Notes: generated from the sequence alone by a model not told the origin. 64,000 bases of DNA from Bacteroidaceae bacterium (GCA_017416805.1 JAFQBB010000051.1:1-64000); one strand, 5' to 3'; counted from the stretch's first letter, positions 45,623 through 55,062 are shown. Program-made: numbers and translations.

Positions 45623-47263
45623 TCAGACATTTTCCTGTTCGTCTCCGCTGTTTTCGAGCAGTTTTGTGTGGTCTGTGTCTATGAATATGGTGTCGTCAAG
45701 TTCGGCTATGGGTTTCTTCTTCTTGTTTTCTTTGGCACCGGCTTTGATGAGGTTTCGTGCGGCGGTAATGATGCTTGGTCCGCCATCGGAGGTTGTGATT
45801 TTCAGACGTGCCATTTTCTTTACGGTGTCGTTCATGCTTGATTCCACATCCATGAAGCGTTGTCCGAAGTCCTGTACCCGTTCTACAATGGTGTTTGCGG
45901 CATCTATCATGGTTTGTTGGTTGTTGAGCTGGCGCACTTGTGTCCACATCATTTCCAATACGCGGAGGTTCATGTACATGGTTTGTGGTCCGAGTATCAT
46001 GACTCCTTCATCGTATGCTTCGCGCCAAAGTGTGGAGTCGTTGAGAAGTGCAAGGTTCAATGCTCCTTCGATGGGTACGTACATGATGGCAAAGTTCAAC
46101 CGGTTGTATCCCGATGGGAGGTATTTGGTGTATTCCTTCTTGGCAAGCCGTTTTACTTGGGCGCGTACGCTTTGCAGGTGTGCTTGAAGGTGATGGGTCT
46201 TTTCTTCACCTTCTTCACAGTTCATGTAGCGCTCGTAGTCGGTGAGCGACATTTTGGCATCTACCACTACGTGACGGTTGTTCGGGAAGTGAAGGATGAA
46301 GTCTGGTATCATACCTTTTCCTTCGTCTCCCTTGTGGGCTTTTCCGTATTGGTCGCGCAAGGTTTCTTGTGTGTCGAACTGTTCGCCTTCTTTCAGTTCA
46401 AGGTCTTCGAGGAGTTGTTTCAGTTTCAGTTCGCCGAAGTTTCCTTGTACCTTCACTTCGCCTGTAAGTGCACGGGTCAACCGGTCTGCCGTTTCGCCAA
46501 GTGCAATGCTTTTCTCCATGTTTACCTTGATGGTAGCATCCAGTCGGGTCAAGGCTTCGCTCTGTTGCTCCTTGTTCTTGTTGAAAGCCTCTTGCATGTC
46601 TTTCAGGCTTTTCTGCAAGGGGTCAATAATCTTTGATACCTGCTCTTTGTTCCGTTCGCCAAGTTCTTCTTGTCGGGCTTTGAGGACAGATTCCGAGGTT
46701 GTCTTCATCTGTTCTTTGATGAGTGTGAGTTGCGCTTCGACCTGTTTCTTGTTCATTTCGCGCAGAGCTTCCAATTGTTTTTCGGATGCTTCTTTCACTT
46801 GGGCCAGCTGTTTGTCAAATGATTCTTTCAGTGTGCGTGTTTGAGTATCGTGTGCAACTTTTGTTTCTGCAGACTGCTTTTCATAGTTGGCTTTTTGTTC
46901 GGAAAGTTGCTTTTCGTAAGCATTCTTCAGTTCTTCCTTCTCTTTTTCGTGGCGTACCTTATCGGCTTCGTTGCGTTTGTCTGTCTCTTGGCGATATTCT
47001 TCCCATTGTTTGGAGAGGTTTTCAGCATTAGCGCGTTGTACGTCGCGTTCTGCGGTAAGTGTACGCACTTCGTTTATATAGTTGTTTATAGTCCTTTCTT
47101 GTTCACCGTTTTTGGCGTTGAGTTCCGTCATTCTGTTTTCCATGGCAAGGAGTTTTTCCTTGTCTGCCAGGTTTCCGTTCCCACTGTTTTTCTTCCCGAT
47201 GAAATAACCGATGACGGCCATTGCCATCATGCCTGCTATTGCTATGATTAGATATGTTTCCAT
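45623..47263 (-). CDS. rmuC: DNA recombination protein RmuC
   Basis: A 546-aa RmuC-family protein; members limit DNA inversions and have a predicted nuclease-like core. One N-terminal membrane segment (LIIAIAGMMAMAVIGYFIG) is followed by a long coiled coil (about residues 35-230, rich in Glu/Lys/Gln). The RmuC domain is about 245-500: VQGNFGELKLKQLLEDLELKEG, GKGMIPDFILHFPNNRHVVVDAKMSL, VPIEGALNLAL. It follows the CotH gene by 33 bp on the same strand. Confidence 0.94.
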   Translation of the reverse strand: METYLIIAIAGMMAMAVIGYFIGKKNSGNGNLADKEKLLAMENRMTELNAKNGEQERTINNYINEVRTLTAERDVQRANAENLSKQWEEYRQETDKRNEADKVRHEKEKEELKNAYEKQLSEQKANYEKQSAETKVAHDTQTRTLKESFDKQLAQVKEASEKQLEALREMNKKQVEAQLTLIKEQMKTTSESVLKARQEELGERNKEQVSKIIDPLQKSLKDMQEAFNKNKEQQSEALTRLDATIKVNMEKSIALGETADRLTRALTGEVKVQGNFGELKLKQLLEDLELKEGEQFDTQETLRDQYGKAHKGDEGKGMIPDFILHFPNNRHVVVDAKMSLTDYERYMNCEEGEEKTHHLQAHLQSVRAQVKRLAKKEYTKYLPSGYNRLNFAIMYVPIEGALNLALLNDSTLWREAYDEGVMILGPQTMYMNLRVLEMMWTQVRQLNNQQTMIDAANTIVERVQDFGQRFMDVESSMNDTVKKMARLKITTSDGGPSIITAARNLIKAGAKENKKKKPIAELDDTIFIDTDHTKLLENSGDEQENV

Positions 47264-47296
47264 GATTACATTCTTTAATTATTCATTCTTCACTCT

Positions 47297-50200
47297 TCAT
47301 TCCTTCCTCACCTTCCTCTTGTTCACGATGTATATACCTTTTTCAAGTCCTTCGAGTGACATTGCTTTTCTTCGTACAAGGCGTCCTTGCAGGTCGTATA
47401 TGTCTGCAGGCCAAGCGGTGTGTTGGAGGTTGTCAGAGAGGGTTTCTATGCCGTTTGCGCTTACTTGTATGTTAGTCTGTGCATCGGTAAAGTTTACTTC
47501 TTCTCCGTTGCTTTTCACGAAGCTTATTTGGCTTGCTTTTATGGGATAGGTACCTTCTTTTACGGTAGAGTTTGCAGTCAGTGAGAGGTCAAAGAGTGTG
47601 CCTTCCGTTCCGTTTATGGTCAAGTTATGGGGCGAATAGCCTATGATGCGATATACGTTACCGTCAATGTGCTTGCCCACGAAGATGTGGGTTTCTTGGG
47701 TTCGTCCGCTAAGGTTGAGGCTTGTTTCTCCTTCGTTGGCAACAATGCCTTCGGGCAGTGTGAGGTCCATAGTGCAGGCTACGTAAGGATGCTGGTTCTT
47801 CATCGATGCAGAGACTTTCCATTCGCTTCCTTCGGTGGTTTCGGTTGCGGTCAGCGAGAGTGGTGTTTCGTTCTCATAGGCGGTCATATCCCAATCGTTC
47901 CAGTTTGTCAGACTTGAGGTTTCGATGCCTTCCATGCTTGTCATCTTGCTGCATATCCAAGCCAAATCGTTTGTTGAGACATCTCCATCGTTGTCTATGT
48001 CGGCTTGCTCCTCGTTGAAGTTTGCAGGGTTTTCTTCGAGCAGGTATGAAAGTAGGGTCTGTATGTCCCCGTTATCAAGAATTCCGTCGTTGTTTGTATC
48101 GCCAAAAGTGTAAGGTATCGGAGTTCCGTCATCGTAAGCCGTAAGGTTTCCCATAAGGTAGTTTGCACGTTGTTCAAGCCATTGTTTCATGCGTTTGGCG
48201 TTGGCTTCGTATCCGTTTCCGTCGCTCCATACGGTGGTGTTGTTCGCGAACGAGGTTCTTGCATAGTTGTAATAGTCGTCCACATAGTCGAGCAATTCCT
48301 GCAAATGGTTTTCCATAAACTCTTTCCAAAGGCGGTAGTACAGGCATTTTACCCAAGGACTTGATTTCCAAAGGGTGGAGAAGAATCGGCTACCGGGTCG
48401 GGAGGTGTCGTAATTGGCAAAGATATCGTTTGTTGCACCCGTAGAACAGTAGTTGCGGTTGCTTTCATACCCATAAGCCCAGTCAAAGTCCCAAACGGGT
48501 CCGAAGGTATAGGTGGTGTTCATGTAGTTCAAGTTCTCGCGGTATAGGAATACACTCTTCGGATGTCCCAGCTCTGCATTCAGTACGAGTTCGTTAACCA
48601 GCATGAACCGCACCAGTTTGTCCAAGTCAACCAACCGTTCGAAGTGTGAGTTCTGCTTTACGGAGGTCTCGAACGCGTTGAAGTCCGATTGTATCTGTTC
48701 AAAGGTGAGCAGCGTTTCACCTTCCGCGAGGTCAGGTTCTTTGATGTTTACGGGCAATGCGTAGTTGGCCGACTTGAACTTGTAGGTTTCATCATAGTAT
48801 TTGTCCAGTTCCAAGAAAGCGGCTTGCGATTCGTCTTCAAGCTCCACACTGTTGTTTGCCAATCCGGTCTTTTGTGTGAAAAGGTAGCTTCCCAAGTATT
48901 TGCCGTTCATGTAAAGATCTACAGGCATTACATCGTTTGCAGCCGCAGCTTCTACCATACGTGCTATCTTCATGGCTATGGGGTTTGTCATCATCGAACC
49001 CGTTTGTGCTTGTGCCAGAAGGTTCCAGTTCTTACCCTTTTTCCATCCGAAAGGTTTCACGGACTTGGCAAACTTCAACCGGTAAGGTTTCTTGTCAAAG
49101 TCGCGCCAACTGGTGTTACCGCGTCCTTTTATCTGTACCGAATCCTTGAAGTCGGGCCATACGCCTTCTCCTTGGATGGTAATCAATGCGTTGAGGTAAT
49201 AGTCCTTGCTTGTCACCATTTCTCCACCATCAATGTCAATATCAATACGAGGAACGGAATTAGCTCTTTCCGTAAGCCAATCAACATCAACCACAAGTTC
49301 GCTACCCATAGGCACCATACTGTATGCATACGTGGCAGGTTTCAGCAGTGTCGGTTCTTCCGTCTTTCCCGTTACCTCAAAAAGCTCCAGTTCGGCAAGG
49401 CAGAGATAGTTCTTGTAGCCTACGCTTGTAGCCGTAAGGCGCAAGTGTGCATAATCCTTATCCATAGTGATTACGGGCGAAGTGTAGTCAACCCCCTGAC
49501 CCGTTACCGCAAGTCCGCCAGCTTCGTTGAGTGTGCTTACTTCAAGCCAAGAACTTCCGTCAGCCGAAGCTTCAATCTTCCACTCCTTTATGTTGTAACG
49601 GTCTGTGTTCGGACGGCTTACGTATCGGAACTGCATTTCTTTGATAGCCTTCTTCAAGTCGACCTGCACATAAACCTGCTTCGTAAGGTCAACTTCATAC
49701 ACCGCATCCTTTGACCAGGTGGAATGAAAGAACGTGGAAGTGTTTCCGTCAAGCATCATCTCCAACCCTTCACCCTCAATGCTTGTAGGTGCATTGGTCG
49801 AAAGCATATCGGCCGTCAAGGTTACCTTTTCGGTAGTAATGCCCGTTTCACTCCAAACCTCGTCAGCGACCTTTCGGTAAGCAAGCCTTCGGTGTTCAGG
49901 CAAAGCTACCGTATAAGTGACCCTTCCGTCAAAACGCAAACGCGAAACACCGCTTTCCATCTCCTTTCCATCCACATAAGCCTTGGCATCAACATGGTCA
50001 AGCATGAAAGTCGGAGTCAGGTACCTACCGATAGAAGCAACCTCAGCCTTTGCCACATTTCCGTCAATGGTAGCATCAATGTCGTCCGTAAGCTCATCAT
50101 TCAAATCCTCCAAGAAAGAGAGCATCGTCATTTGTGGAAACACAGGCTGCAACGAGTCTATATCCTTTACCTCCTCCTTGTCCCAAACAAGCGTACTGTC

Positions 50201-50371
50201 GTTAATCAGCGTCAGGCTGTAAACATCGCCTTCCGTCACAACCTCCTTTACCATCTCCTTCGGATAGCCCCATACGCGACCATCTGTGAAATGTACATAA
50301 TACCTCTCTTCTGCCCTTACAGCAACAGAAACCAATATGAAGAAAAGAAGACCAAAAACGTTACGCATCAT
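47297..50371 (-). CDS. Large secreted CotH-kinase / dockerin protein with Por-type tail
   Basis: A 1024-aa exported multidomain protein. Signal peptide about residues 1-20. A discoidin-like (F5/8 type C) domain is about 190-335. The CotH-type protein kinase fold is about 400-720, with SVQIKGRGNTSWRDFDKKPYRLKF, QKTGLANNSVELED and GPVWDFDWAYGYE. A dockerin-like pair of calcium loops is about 755-815 (GDTNNDGILDNGDIQTLL; ADIDNDGDVSTNDLAWI). A cohesin-like beta domain follows, and the tail IYDLQGRLVRRKAMSLEG with KGIYIVNKRKVRKE is Por/T9SS-like. Partner unknown. Confidence 0.85.
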   Translation of the reverse strand: MMRNVFGLLFFILVSVAVRAEERYYVHFTDGRVWGYPKEMVKEVVTEGDVYSLTLINDSTLVWDKEEVKDIDSLQPVFPQMTMLSFLEDLNDELTDDIDATIDGNVAKAEVASIGRYLTPTFMLDHVDAKAYVDGKEMESGVSRLRFDGRVTYTVALPEHRRLAYRKVADEVWSETGITTEKVTLTADMLSTNAPTSIEGEGLEMMLDGNTSTFFHSTWSKDAVYEVDLTKQVYVQVDLKKAIKEMQFRYVSRPNTDRYNIKEWKIEASADGSSWLEVSTLNEAGGLAVTGQGVDYTSPVITMDKDYAHLRLTATSVGYKNYLCLAELELFEVTGKTEEPTLLKPATYAYSMVPMGSELVVDVDWLTERANSVPRIDIDIDGGEMVTSKDYYLNALITIQGEGVWPDFKDSVQIKGRGNTSWRDFDKKPYRLKFAKSVKPFGWKKGKNWNLLAQAQTGSMMTNPIAMKIARMVEAAAANDVMPVDLYMNGKYLGSYLFTQKTGLANNSVELEDESQAAFLELDKYYDETYKFKSANYALPVNIKEPDLAEGETLLTFEQIQSDFNAFETSVKQNSHFERLVDLDKLVRFMLVNELVLNAELGHPKSVFLYRENLNYMNTTYTFGPVWDFDWAYGYESNRNYCSTGATNDIFANYDTSRPGSRFFSTLWKSSPWVKCLYYRLWKEFMENHLQELLDYVDDYYNYARTSFANNTTVWSDGNGYEANAKRMKQWLEQRANYLMGNLTAYDDGTPIPYTFGDTNNDGILDNGDIQTLLSYLLEENPANFNEEQADIDNDGDVSTNDLAWICSKMTSMEGIETSSLTNWNDWDMTAYENETPLSLTATETTEGSEWKVSASMKNQHPYVACTMDLTLPEGIVANEGETSLNLSGRTQETHIFVGKHIDGNVYRIIGYSPHNLTINGTEGTLFDLSLTANSTVKEGTYPIKASQISFVKSNGEEVNFTDAQTNIQVSANGIETLSDNLQHTAWPADIYDLQGRLVRRKAMSLEGLEKGIYIVNKRKVRKE

Positions 50372-50413
50372 GTTTTCAGAATGGAATTAAGAAACTTTTT
50401 TTTATTTCGCCGC

Positions 50414-50421
50414 CAAAGGTA
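50414..50421 (-). promoter_or_regulatory. CotH gene promoter -7 element (TACCTTTG)
   Basis: Exact TAnnTTTG on the minus strand, 42 bp ahead of the ATG at 50371. A TTG lies about 19 bp upstream of it. Confidence 0.65.
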
Positions 50422-50493
50422 GTGTAATTCTCCCAAACAACAATCCGTTATCCTCTATTATTTTTCTATCTTGCAGGTATAAACGGAAAAAAC

Positions 50494-50545
50494 AGACTTC
50501 CCCCACCTTCCGTTCGCTTTAAAGTGGTGAGACAGGAGGTGGGGG
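50494..50545 (-). terminator. Terminator after the DUF4160/DUF2442 pair
   Basis: CCCCCACCT (50500-50508) pairs with AGGTGGGGG (50537-50545). On the minus strand the hairpin is followed by AAGTCTGTTTTTTCC. It is 45 bp past the DUF2442 stop. Confidence 0.6.
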
Positions 50546-50589
50546 GAGGTTTTCAAGTTTTGTATTACGAAATACTGAGGTTCAGATTG

Positions 50590-50841
50590 TTATAAGATTA
50601 TCCCCTTGTGCAATTGTTCAACAGGAAAGACCAAATCCCAGTTCTTTCCCCATACTATATTACCGTTTTCAATAGTAAAACGGCGGAACTTTCGGGCATC
50701 AAGATACTTGTTGTATTGCGGATGCGGATGCCGGCGGATAAATTCACCCACATCTACCGTCTGTACCGTATTGTCATTGAATGTCAGGCTGACCGTCAGG
50801 TTACCCATGTCGGTTGCATCAGTTATATACAATTTGTCCAT
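50590..50841 (-). CDS. DUF2442 protein
   Basis: An 83-aa DUF2442 protein (MDKLYITDATDMGNLTVSLTFND; DVGEFIRRHP; RKFRRFTIENGNIVWGKNWDL). I chose the ATG at 50841 because a strong AGGAGG lies 6 bases before it (50848-50853), rare in this genome. A longer frame from 50916 would read back through the neighbour. DUF2442 genes often pair with DUF4160 genes in toxin-antitoxin-like cassettes; which one would be toxic is not established. Confidence 0.85.
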   Translation of the reverse strand: MDKLYITDATDMGNLTVSLTFNDNTVQTVDVGEFIRRHPHPQYNKYLDARKFRRFTIENGNIVWGKNWDLVFPVEQLHKGIIL

Positions 50842-50852
50842 ACCGTTTCCTC

Positions 50853-51155
50853 CTATATCCTTTTCTTTATATTCGTACTTCTTATAGATTGTTTCAAGAC
50901 AAAAAACTTCACCCATTTGTCAATGATGTTCTTTTGGTATTTACGGATAAACTCTTCAGCCGTACGCTTATCCTTTTCAGGCAGTGGTTCAGCCCCTTTC
51001 TTCTCTCGCACGCGCACTTCTACCAATTCACCATCCATCATGATAAGTTCAAAAACACTTTCTCTCGCTCCATGCAGCACATGAACATGTATAGGTTCGT
51101 GCTCATTAGAGTAGAAATAGAAGATAAATCCAAAATACTCAAAAATCTTCGGCAT
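50853..51155 (-). CDS. DUF4160 protein
   Basis: A 100-aa DUF4160 protein: MPKIFEYFGFIFYFYSNEHEPIHVHVLHG near the start, with conserved His residues in HEPIHVHV, then ELVEVRVREKK and a C-terminal helix. It precedes DUF2442; its TAG stop is embedded in the AGGAGG ribosome site of the next gene, so the two are translationally coupled. This is the order usual for the pair. The promoter is the best consensus match in the window. Function unknown; toxin-antitoxin-like by association. Confidence 0.85.
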   Translation of the reverse strand: MPKIFEYFGFIFYFYSNEHEPIHVHVLHGARESVFELIMMDGELVEVRVREKKGAEPLPEKDKRTAEEFIRKYQKNIIDKWVKFFVLKQSIRSTNIKKRI

Positions 51156-51192
51156 AGAAACTGTTTTTTTACATCAGAATCCATTATCACCG

Positions 51193-51224
51193 CAAAGATA
51201 CGTGCTTTCTCCATCTTTTCCAAA
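51193..51224 (-). promoter_or_regulatory. Full promoter TTTG-N20-TATCTTTG of the DUF4160/DUF2442 pair
   Basis: On the minus strand a TTTG (51224-51221), 20 bases, then TATCTTTG (51200-51193): the full Bacteroidetes promoter consensus with ideal spacing, 38 bp ahead of the ATG at 51155. Confidence 0.82.
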
Positions 51225-51429
51225 GAAATCACCCTTTTTGTTTGCAATGGCGAGATTGAAAGCCAAAAAACTTCCTCATCATGCAAGGCCAAGTGGTGCA
51301 AGTGGTGGTGTCAGAGTGGTAAAAGAGAGAAAAATCCCCCGCCACTTTCTTTTATGTCCTTGCCGTATAAGCGTTGAACTTTGGAGTTGTGGAGGGGGAT
51401 GAGTGAACAAAAACTTATTTATTTAACAG

Positions 51430-51447
51430 CTTAACAACTTAACACTT
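51430..51447. repeat. Left inverted repeat of the DUF3987 module
   Basis: CTTAACAACTTAACACTT. Its near-exact inverted counterpart lies at 55161-55179 (one base longer). It overlaps the final codons of the DUF3987 gene. Confidence 0.5.
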
Positions 51448-54070
51448 TTGCATATTTTCCGTTGCCGATGTTTTTCACAAGTCCCTGCTTTTGCCATTGG
51501 TGAACCATTCCTCTGATTTGTCCGTCGGCACTTTTGTTTCCTTTGGATGCAGCGGCTTCTTTGAGGGTGAATTCTTGCGGAAGTTTTTCAAACACCGAAT
51601 CGTTCTTGCCTCTCTTCGTTCGTCCGCTGGGAAGATAATCTTCGCTATGGTATGAACGTTCAATACGGTTGCGGAAGTAGTAGAGCATTGTTTCCGTAAG
51701 GTATTCATTCAGCACATCGTACAAATCCATCATCTTCTTGTTCTGCACCTTTTTCATGTACATAGCCGTAGATTCTGGGTTGGCTTTCAAGTACTCTTCT
51801 GCCGTTTGTGCACCGTTAGCCCAATCGGGTTTCTGCTTGGCCTTATCGATGTTTTCATCGAGATAGGCAGCATACATGCAAGCTGTGAGAGCACACACCA
51901 TACGCATGGCTATGACAGGTATTCTCATACGGGTACGAGCTGCTACACGGTCGTCGTTTTTCACACATACCACACGGAATTTCTCCATTTGCTCCATTGC
52001 ATGCTCTTCCAGCTTTGGCAACTGCACATCGCCTTGCATCAGCGTAAGCAAGCGTCCCAACTTCTCCAGCGGTGCACTCTCTTTTTCACCAAATACACGG
52101 CTTACAACAAGAGGTTCAAACGTGTTGTCGGGCATAGGTGCAATGGCTATGCGCGAAAGTTCACCATCCGTTGTATTGGGATAAGCTCTGAGAAGTGCAT
52201 CAGGTGTGCCGCATTGGGTAAGATTCCATCGGACATGTGGGATGAACAACCGCGATGCGGCATCACTCTTGTAAGCCTGTTCATACGAACTTCCGTCGAA
52301 AGCGCAGCGCCTGAGAGCTGATGTATCTGCAAAGGCTTTTTTCCCGTTACCAGTCATGATGTCTGCTTCTTCGGAGAAAGTGTAACACATCTCTCCATTC
52401 GCAGCATGTAGCATGTCCAGCACTTGTGCCATCGAGTGTTGTGCGGGTATTGCTCTTTCGGGAAGCAAGTCAAACACCGGCACATTCTTTGAGTTGCGTT
52501 TCCGCTCTTTCTCCTTGCGGTTCTGGTTGTTGGTTTCAAGGTTAGCCCTGCTTTCGGCATAGAACTGCTTCATCAAAGCATTGATGATATATACGAATTT
52601 CCGTTTGCCGCTACCGGCTTCGCCTACGATGAAGGATTGCAGGTTCAGTGTGTTTATGTCATCGAATATCCGCAACCTTACGTGTGTGAGCAAAACACCT
52701 AAGGCTGGAGTCAAAGCTACCAATGCCGGTATGTGCAAATCTTTTTTCAACCATTTGAGTGCAGTATCAATGCCTAAGCCTATCTTCTTTGGCAGACGAC
52801 GGGAATATTGCAATGTGCTATCTTCTTCCACATCTTCCGTCTCCTGCTCTTGTTCGGTTTCCTCGGCTTGCTCTGCTTTCAAGGCTTCCAGCACATTGGT
52901 CAGTTTCAGCGGTTGATACGTTGCAGGCTGGCGCAAAGCATTGTCGATGCACATCATCTTTTCTTCTTGCGAAAAACCATCGTAGTTGGGGATGGCCTTG
53001 TTCAAGAGTTCGCGATTGAAGCCTAAGATGTGGCGCAATGCACAAGCCAGTTCAAAAGTCTTTGTATTCCGGTCTCCTTCGGTAGGACATTCGCCATCGT
53101 TGTTCAACTCCCAGTACTTCTCTACAATCTCCTTTATCGTGAAGCCCTTGTACATGATTCCGTCAGCTGATTCTTCGGTTGGAGGCATGGGCAGCTCTTC
53201 TTGTACAGCGTTGTCGTTTTTGCTTGGTTGAGTGTGACTTGCATAGCTCCGTTCTTTCTTTTCCTTGAACATCGCATCCTGTCCGTCGCAGTTGGGTGTG
53301 TTTTCATCCAGTTCTTCGTCAGGTACGCGACACCATTCGGGACTGCTGTAGATAACCTCACTTTTAGGCGAAAGGTATATCATCCGTTCGGGCGAAGTGC
53401 ACGAATCATCGTAAGGGATACCCATCACCCGGCAATACTCCTGTTGAGCTTCAGCGATGGTCATACCTCGCGGTATGCGGATGTCGATATGCAGTTTCTT
53501 CCGTGCTGAGTATTCCATGTGCAGCAAGTGACCTTTCCACGGTCCCTCCTGCTTGTCAATCTCGTAGGCACGCTCGATAGCCATCTCCACAAATTCGATG
53601 TCATCCACATCCACCACGGTCTGACGGGTAAAGCTCCGTCGCATGATAGCTTCTTGTTTCCGCTCGTTCTCTTTAGCTTCCCAATAGTGAGGCATGCGGA
53701 AAGGCAGCAGACCCTTCAGTGCTTCATTGCCTGCTCTGATTTCTTCGAACATCTGTGCCAACCAATGCGAGCTGATAATCTTTTCATACTCTTCTAATGT
53801 ACACGTGTACACCTTTCCACGGTTAGGCTTACGCTTCGGTTCGCTCAGTGCGATGCGGTAAGTGGATGGCTCGTTTTCAAGGATACTCTTTACAACGGAA
53901 TCGCACACAGGTATCTTTTTCTCTTCCATACAATCTTCCTTTATTTTATTATTAATACTTTTCTCTACTGCTTCATCCACTGCTGCTTCTTCTACTGCTG
54001 TGTGAAGTGCGTTCTCATTTTCGTCGTAAAGGCCGGCGAAGAGGTCTAATTCTTTATAAACTTTTATCAT
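51431..54070 (-). CDS. DUF3987 / BT4734-like putative primase-helicase protein
   Basis: An 879-aa cytoplasmic protein with the architecture common in Bacteroidales mobile islands. An acidic N-terminus is followed by a BT4734/VirE-N-like domain (about residues 120-260: RQTVVDVDDIEF, KKLHIDIRIPRGMTIAEAQ), a helical linker (about 310-400), and a DUF3987 ATPase-like domain (about 430-800). The P-loop-like GEAGSGKR is at residues 483-490, with Arg where Ser/Thr is usual. The C-terminal helix-turn-helix-like part reads EFTLKEAAASKGNKSADGQI. DNA replication or mobilisation is inferred from relatives. No clear promoter. Its last codons lie in an inverted repeat. Confidence 0.82.
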   Translation of the reverse strand: MIKVYKELDLFAGLYDENENALHTAVEEAAVDEAVEKSINNKIKEDCMEEKKIPVCDSVVKSILENEPSTYRIALSEPKRKPNRGKVYTCTLEEYEKIISSHWLAQMFEEIRAGNEALKGLLPFRMPHYWEAKENERKQEAIMRRSFTRQTVVDVDDIEFVEMAIERAYEIDKQEGPWKGHLLHMEYSARKKLHIDIRIPRGMTIAEAQQEYCRVMGIPYDDSCTSPERMIYLSPKSEVIYSSPEWCRVPDEELDENTPNCDGQDAMFKEKKERSYASHTQPSKNDNAVQEELPMPPTEESADGIMYKGFTIKEIVEKYWELNNDGECPTEGDRNTKTFELACALRHILGFNRELLNKAIPNYDGFSQEEKMMCIDNALRQPATYQPLKLTNVLEALKAEQAEETEQEQETEDVEEDSTLQYSRRLPKKIGLGIDTALKWLKKDLHIPALVALTPALGVLLTHVRLRIFDDINTLNLQSFIVGEAGSGKRKFVYIINALMKQFYAESRANLETNNQNRKEKERKRNSKNVPVFDLLPERAIPAQHSMAQVLDMLHAANGEMCYTFSEEADIMTGNGKKAFADTSALRRCAFDGSSYEQAYKSDAASRLFIPHVRWNLTQCGTPDALLRAYPNTTDGELSRIAIAPMPDNTFEPLVVSRVFGEKESAPLEKLGRLLTLMQGDVQLPKLEEHAMEQMEKFRVVCVKNDDRVAARTRMRIPVIAMRMVCALTACMYAAYLDENIDKAKQKPDWANGAQTAEEYLKANPESTAMYMKKVQNKKMMDLYDVLNEYLTETMLYYFRNRIERSYHSEDYLPSGRTKRGKNDSVFEKLPQEFTLKEAAASKGNKSADGQIRGMVHQWQKQGLVKNIGNGKYAKVLSC

Positions 54071-54160
54071 ATTATTTTTTTGTTCCCGTTTCTAAACACA
54101 CATGCGACGTTGCAGTGTTCCGTCGGGACTTATACCGCAAATTTTCAAAAAAAAAGCGCA

Positions 54161-54200
54161 GAGAAAAAAAGAAAGAAAGTTGCGGGGACTTTCTTTCTTT
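54161..54200 (-). terminator. Intrinsic terminator after the 269-aa gene
   Basis: AAAGAAAGAAAGT (minus strand, 54200-54188) pairs with 54180-54168 around loop CCCCGCA, followed by a T-run (54170-54164). It separates the 269-aa gene from the DUF3987 gene, so these are not one simple operon. Confidence 0.78.
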
Positions 54201-54252
54201 TACATGATTGTTTTTCAGATATTTATAGACGATATAAAATAAAACTTTCTTT

Positions 54253-55062
54253 TTACGGAAGAAAGGTATCTACGATTTCTTTTATTGAACGTTCCAGTTT
54301 TGGGTCCTTAGGCAACTTACCCAATTGGGCACGAATAGAAGAATTTTCGTCTCCTTCAAGAGCTATGGTCAACTTTGTTGCATTCTCAGAAAGCACTTCT
54401 TTGTTAGTCATCAGGTGCAATATATTTCCCACTAAATTACGATTGAAGGTTGTATTCTTCTGCCGTCCCTTATCATGAATCACGGCCTTTACTTCGGGAA
54501 TTTCCAACACCTTTTCCCACAATTCTTGATAATGGCCTTTCCAATTTTCGGAAACATAGGTGGGGTGAAGTTTCATTACGTATTGGATGATAGCTTCGGG
54601 TGAATGGGTTATAGTATCTTTCGCATCTTCATTTCGTGAAAATGCTCCCATCGTGTTTTTTGCATGTTTTTCCGCTTGTTTCCCTACAAGGTTGTGCAAC
54701 TTGCTTTTCCATTCTTTCAAATGCGTCCTTTGTTGCGCAGTCTCTTCTCGGATATCTTTGACTCTTCGTATGAAGTTTTCTACAGAGTTGGCGATGCGCT
54801 TTTCTTCTTCTGGTGTCAGACAATCTCTACCCCTGCCAATCTTCTTTTTTAGGATTACTTCCCTCCTCCAGAGTGTGTAATATTCCATCATCATACCAAT
54901 TGCAATATCGCACACATTGTCATCGTCTATTCCTACGATGATGCGCTCCATGAGCCTTTCATTGAAATTCCAAGTCACTTCGCCCCAGTTTGTCCTTTCC
55001 AAACAAGTGGGGTCGTTGTTTATCTTTACCAGCAGTAGTTGTAATTTCTCTGTCACTGTCAT
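54253..55062 (-). CDS. Unrecognised 269-aa protein of the accessory island
   Basis: I do not recognise this protein. It is largely helical and charged, with no signal peptide or membrane segment. Notable parts are RTNWGEVTWNFNERLMERIIVGI, a basic KKKIGRGRDCLTPEEEKRIANS, a Lys/Glu-rich helix (about residues 95-145), and HPTYVSENWKGHYQELWEKVLEIPEV near residue 175. The C-terminal half (KNTTFNRNLVGNILHLMTN) could bind nucleic acid. Start at 55062 (MTVTEKLQ), because a frame extending to 55089 would begin at the predicted transcription start. It has its own promoter and terminator. Confidence 0.72.
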   Translation of the reverse strand: MTVTEKLQLLLVKINNDPTCLERTNWGEVTWNFNERLMERIIVGIDDDNVCDIAIGMMMEYYTLWRREVILKKKIGRGRDCLTPEEEKRIANSVENFIRRVKDIREETAQQRTHLKEWKSKLHNLVGKQAEKHAKNTMGAFSRNEDAKDTITHSPEAIIQYVMKLHPTYVSENWKGHYQELWEKVLEIPEVKAVIHDKGRQKNTTFNRNLVGNILHLMTNKEVLSENATKLTIALEGDENSSIRAQLGKLPKDPKLERSIKEIVDTFLP

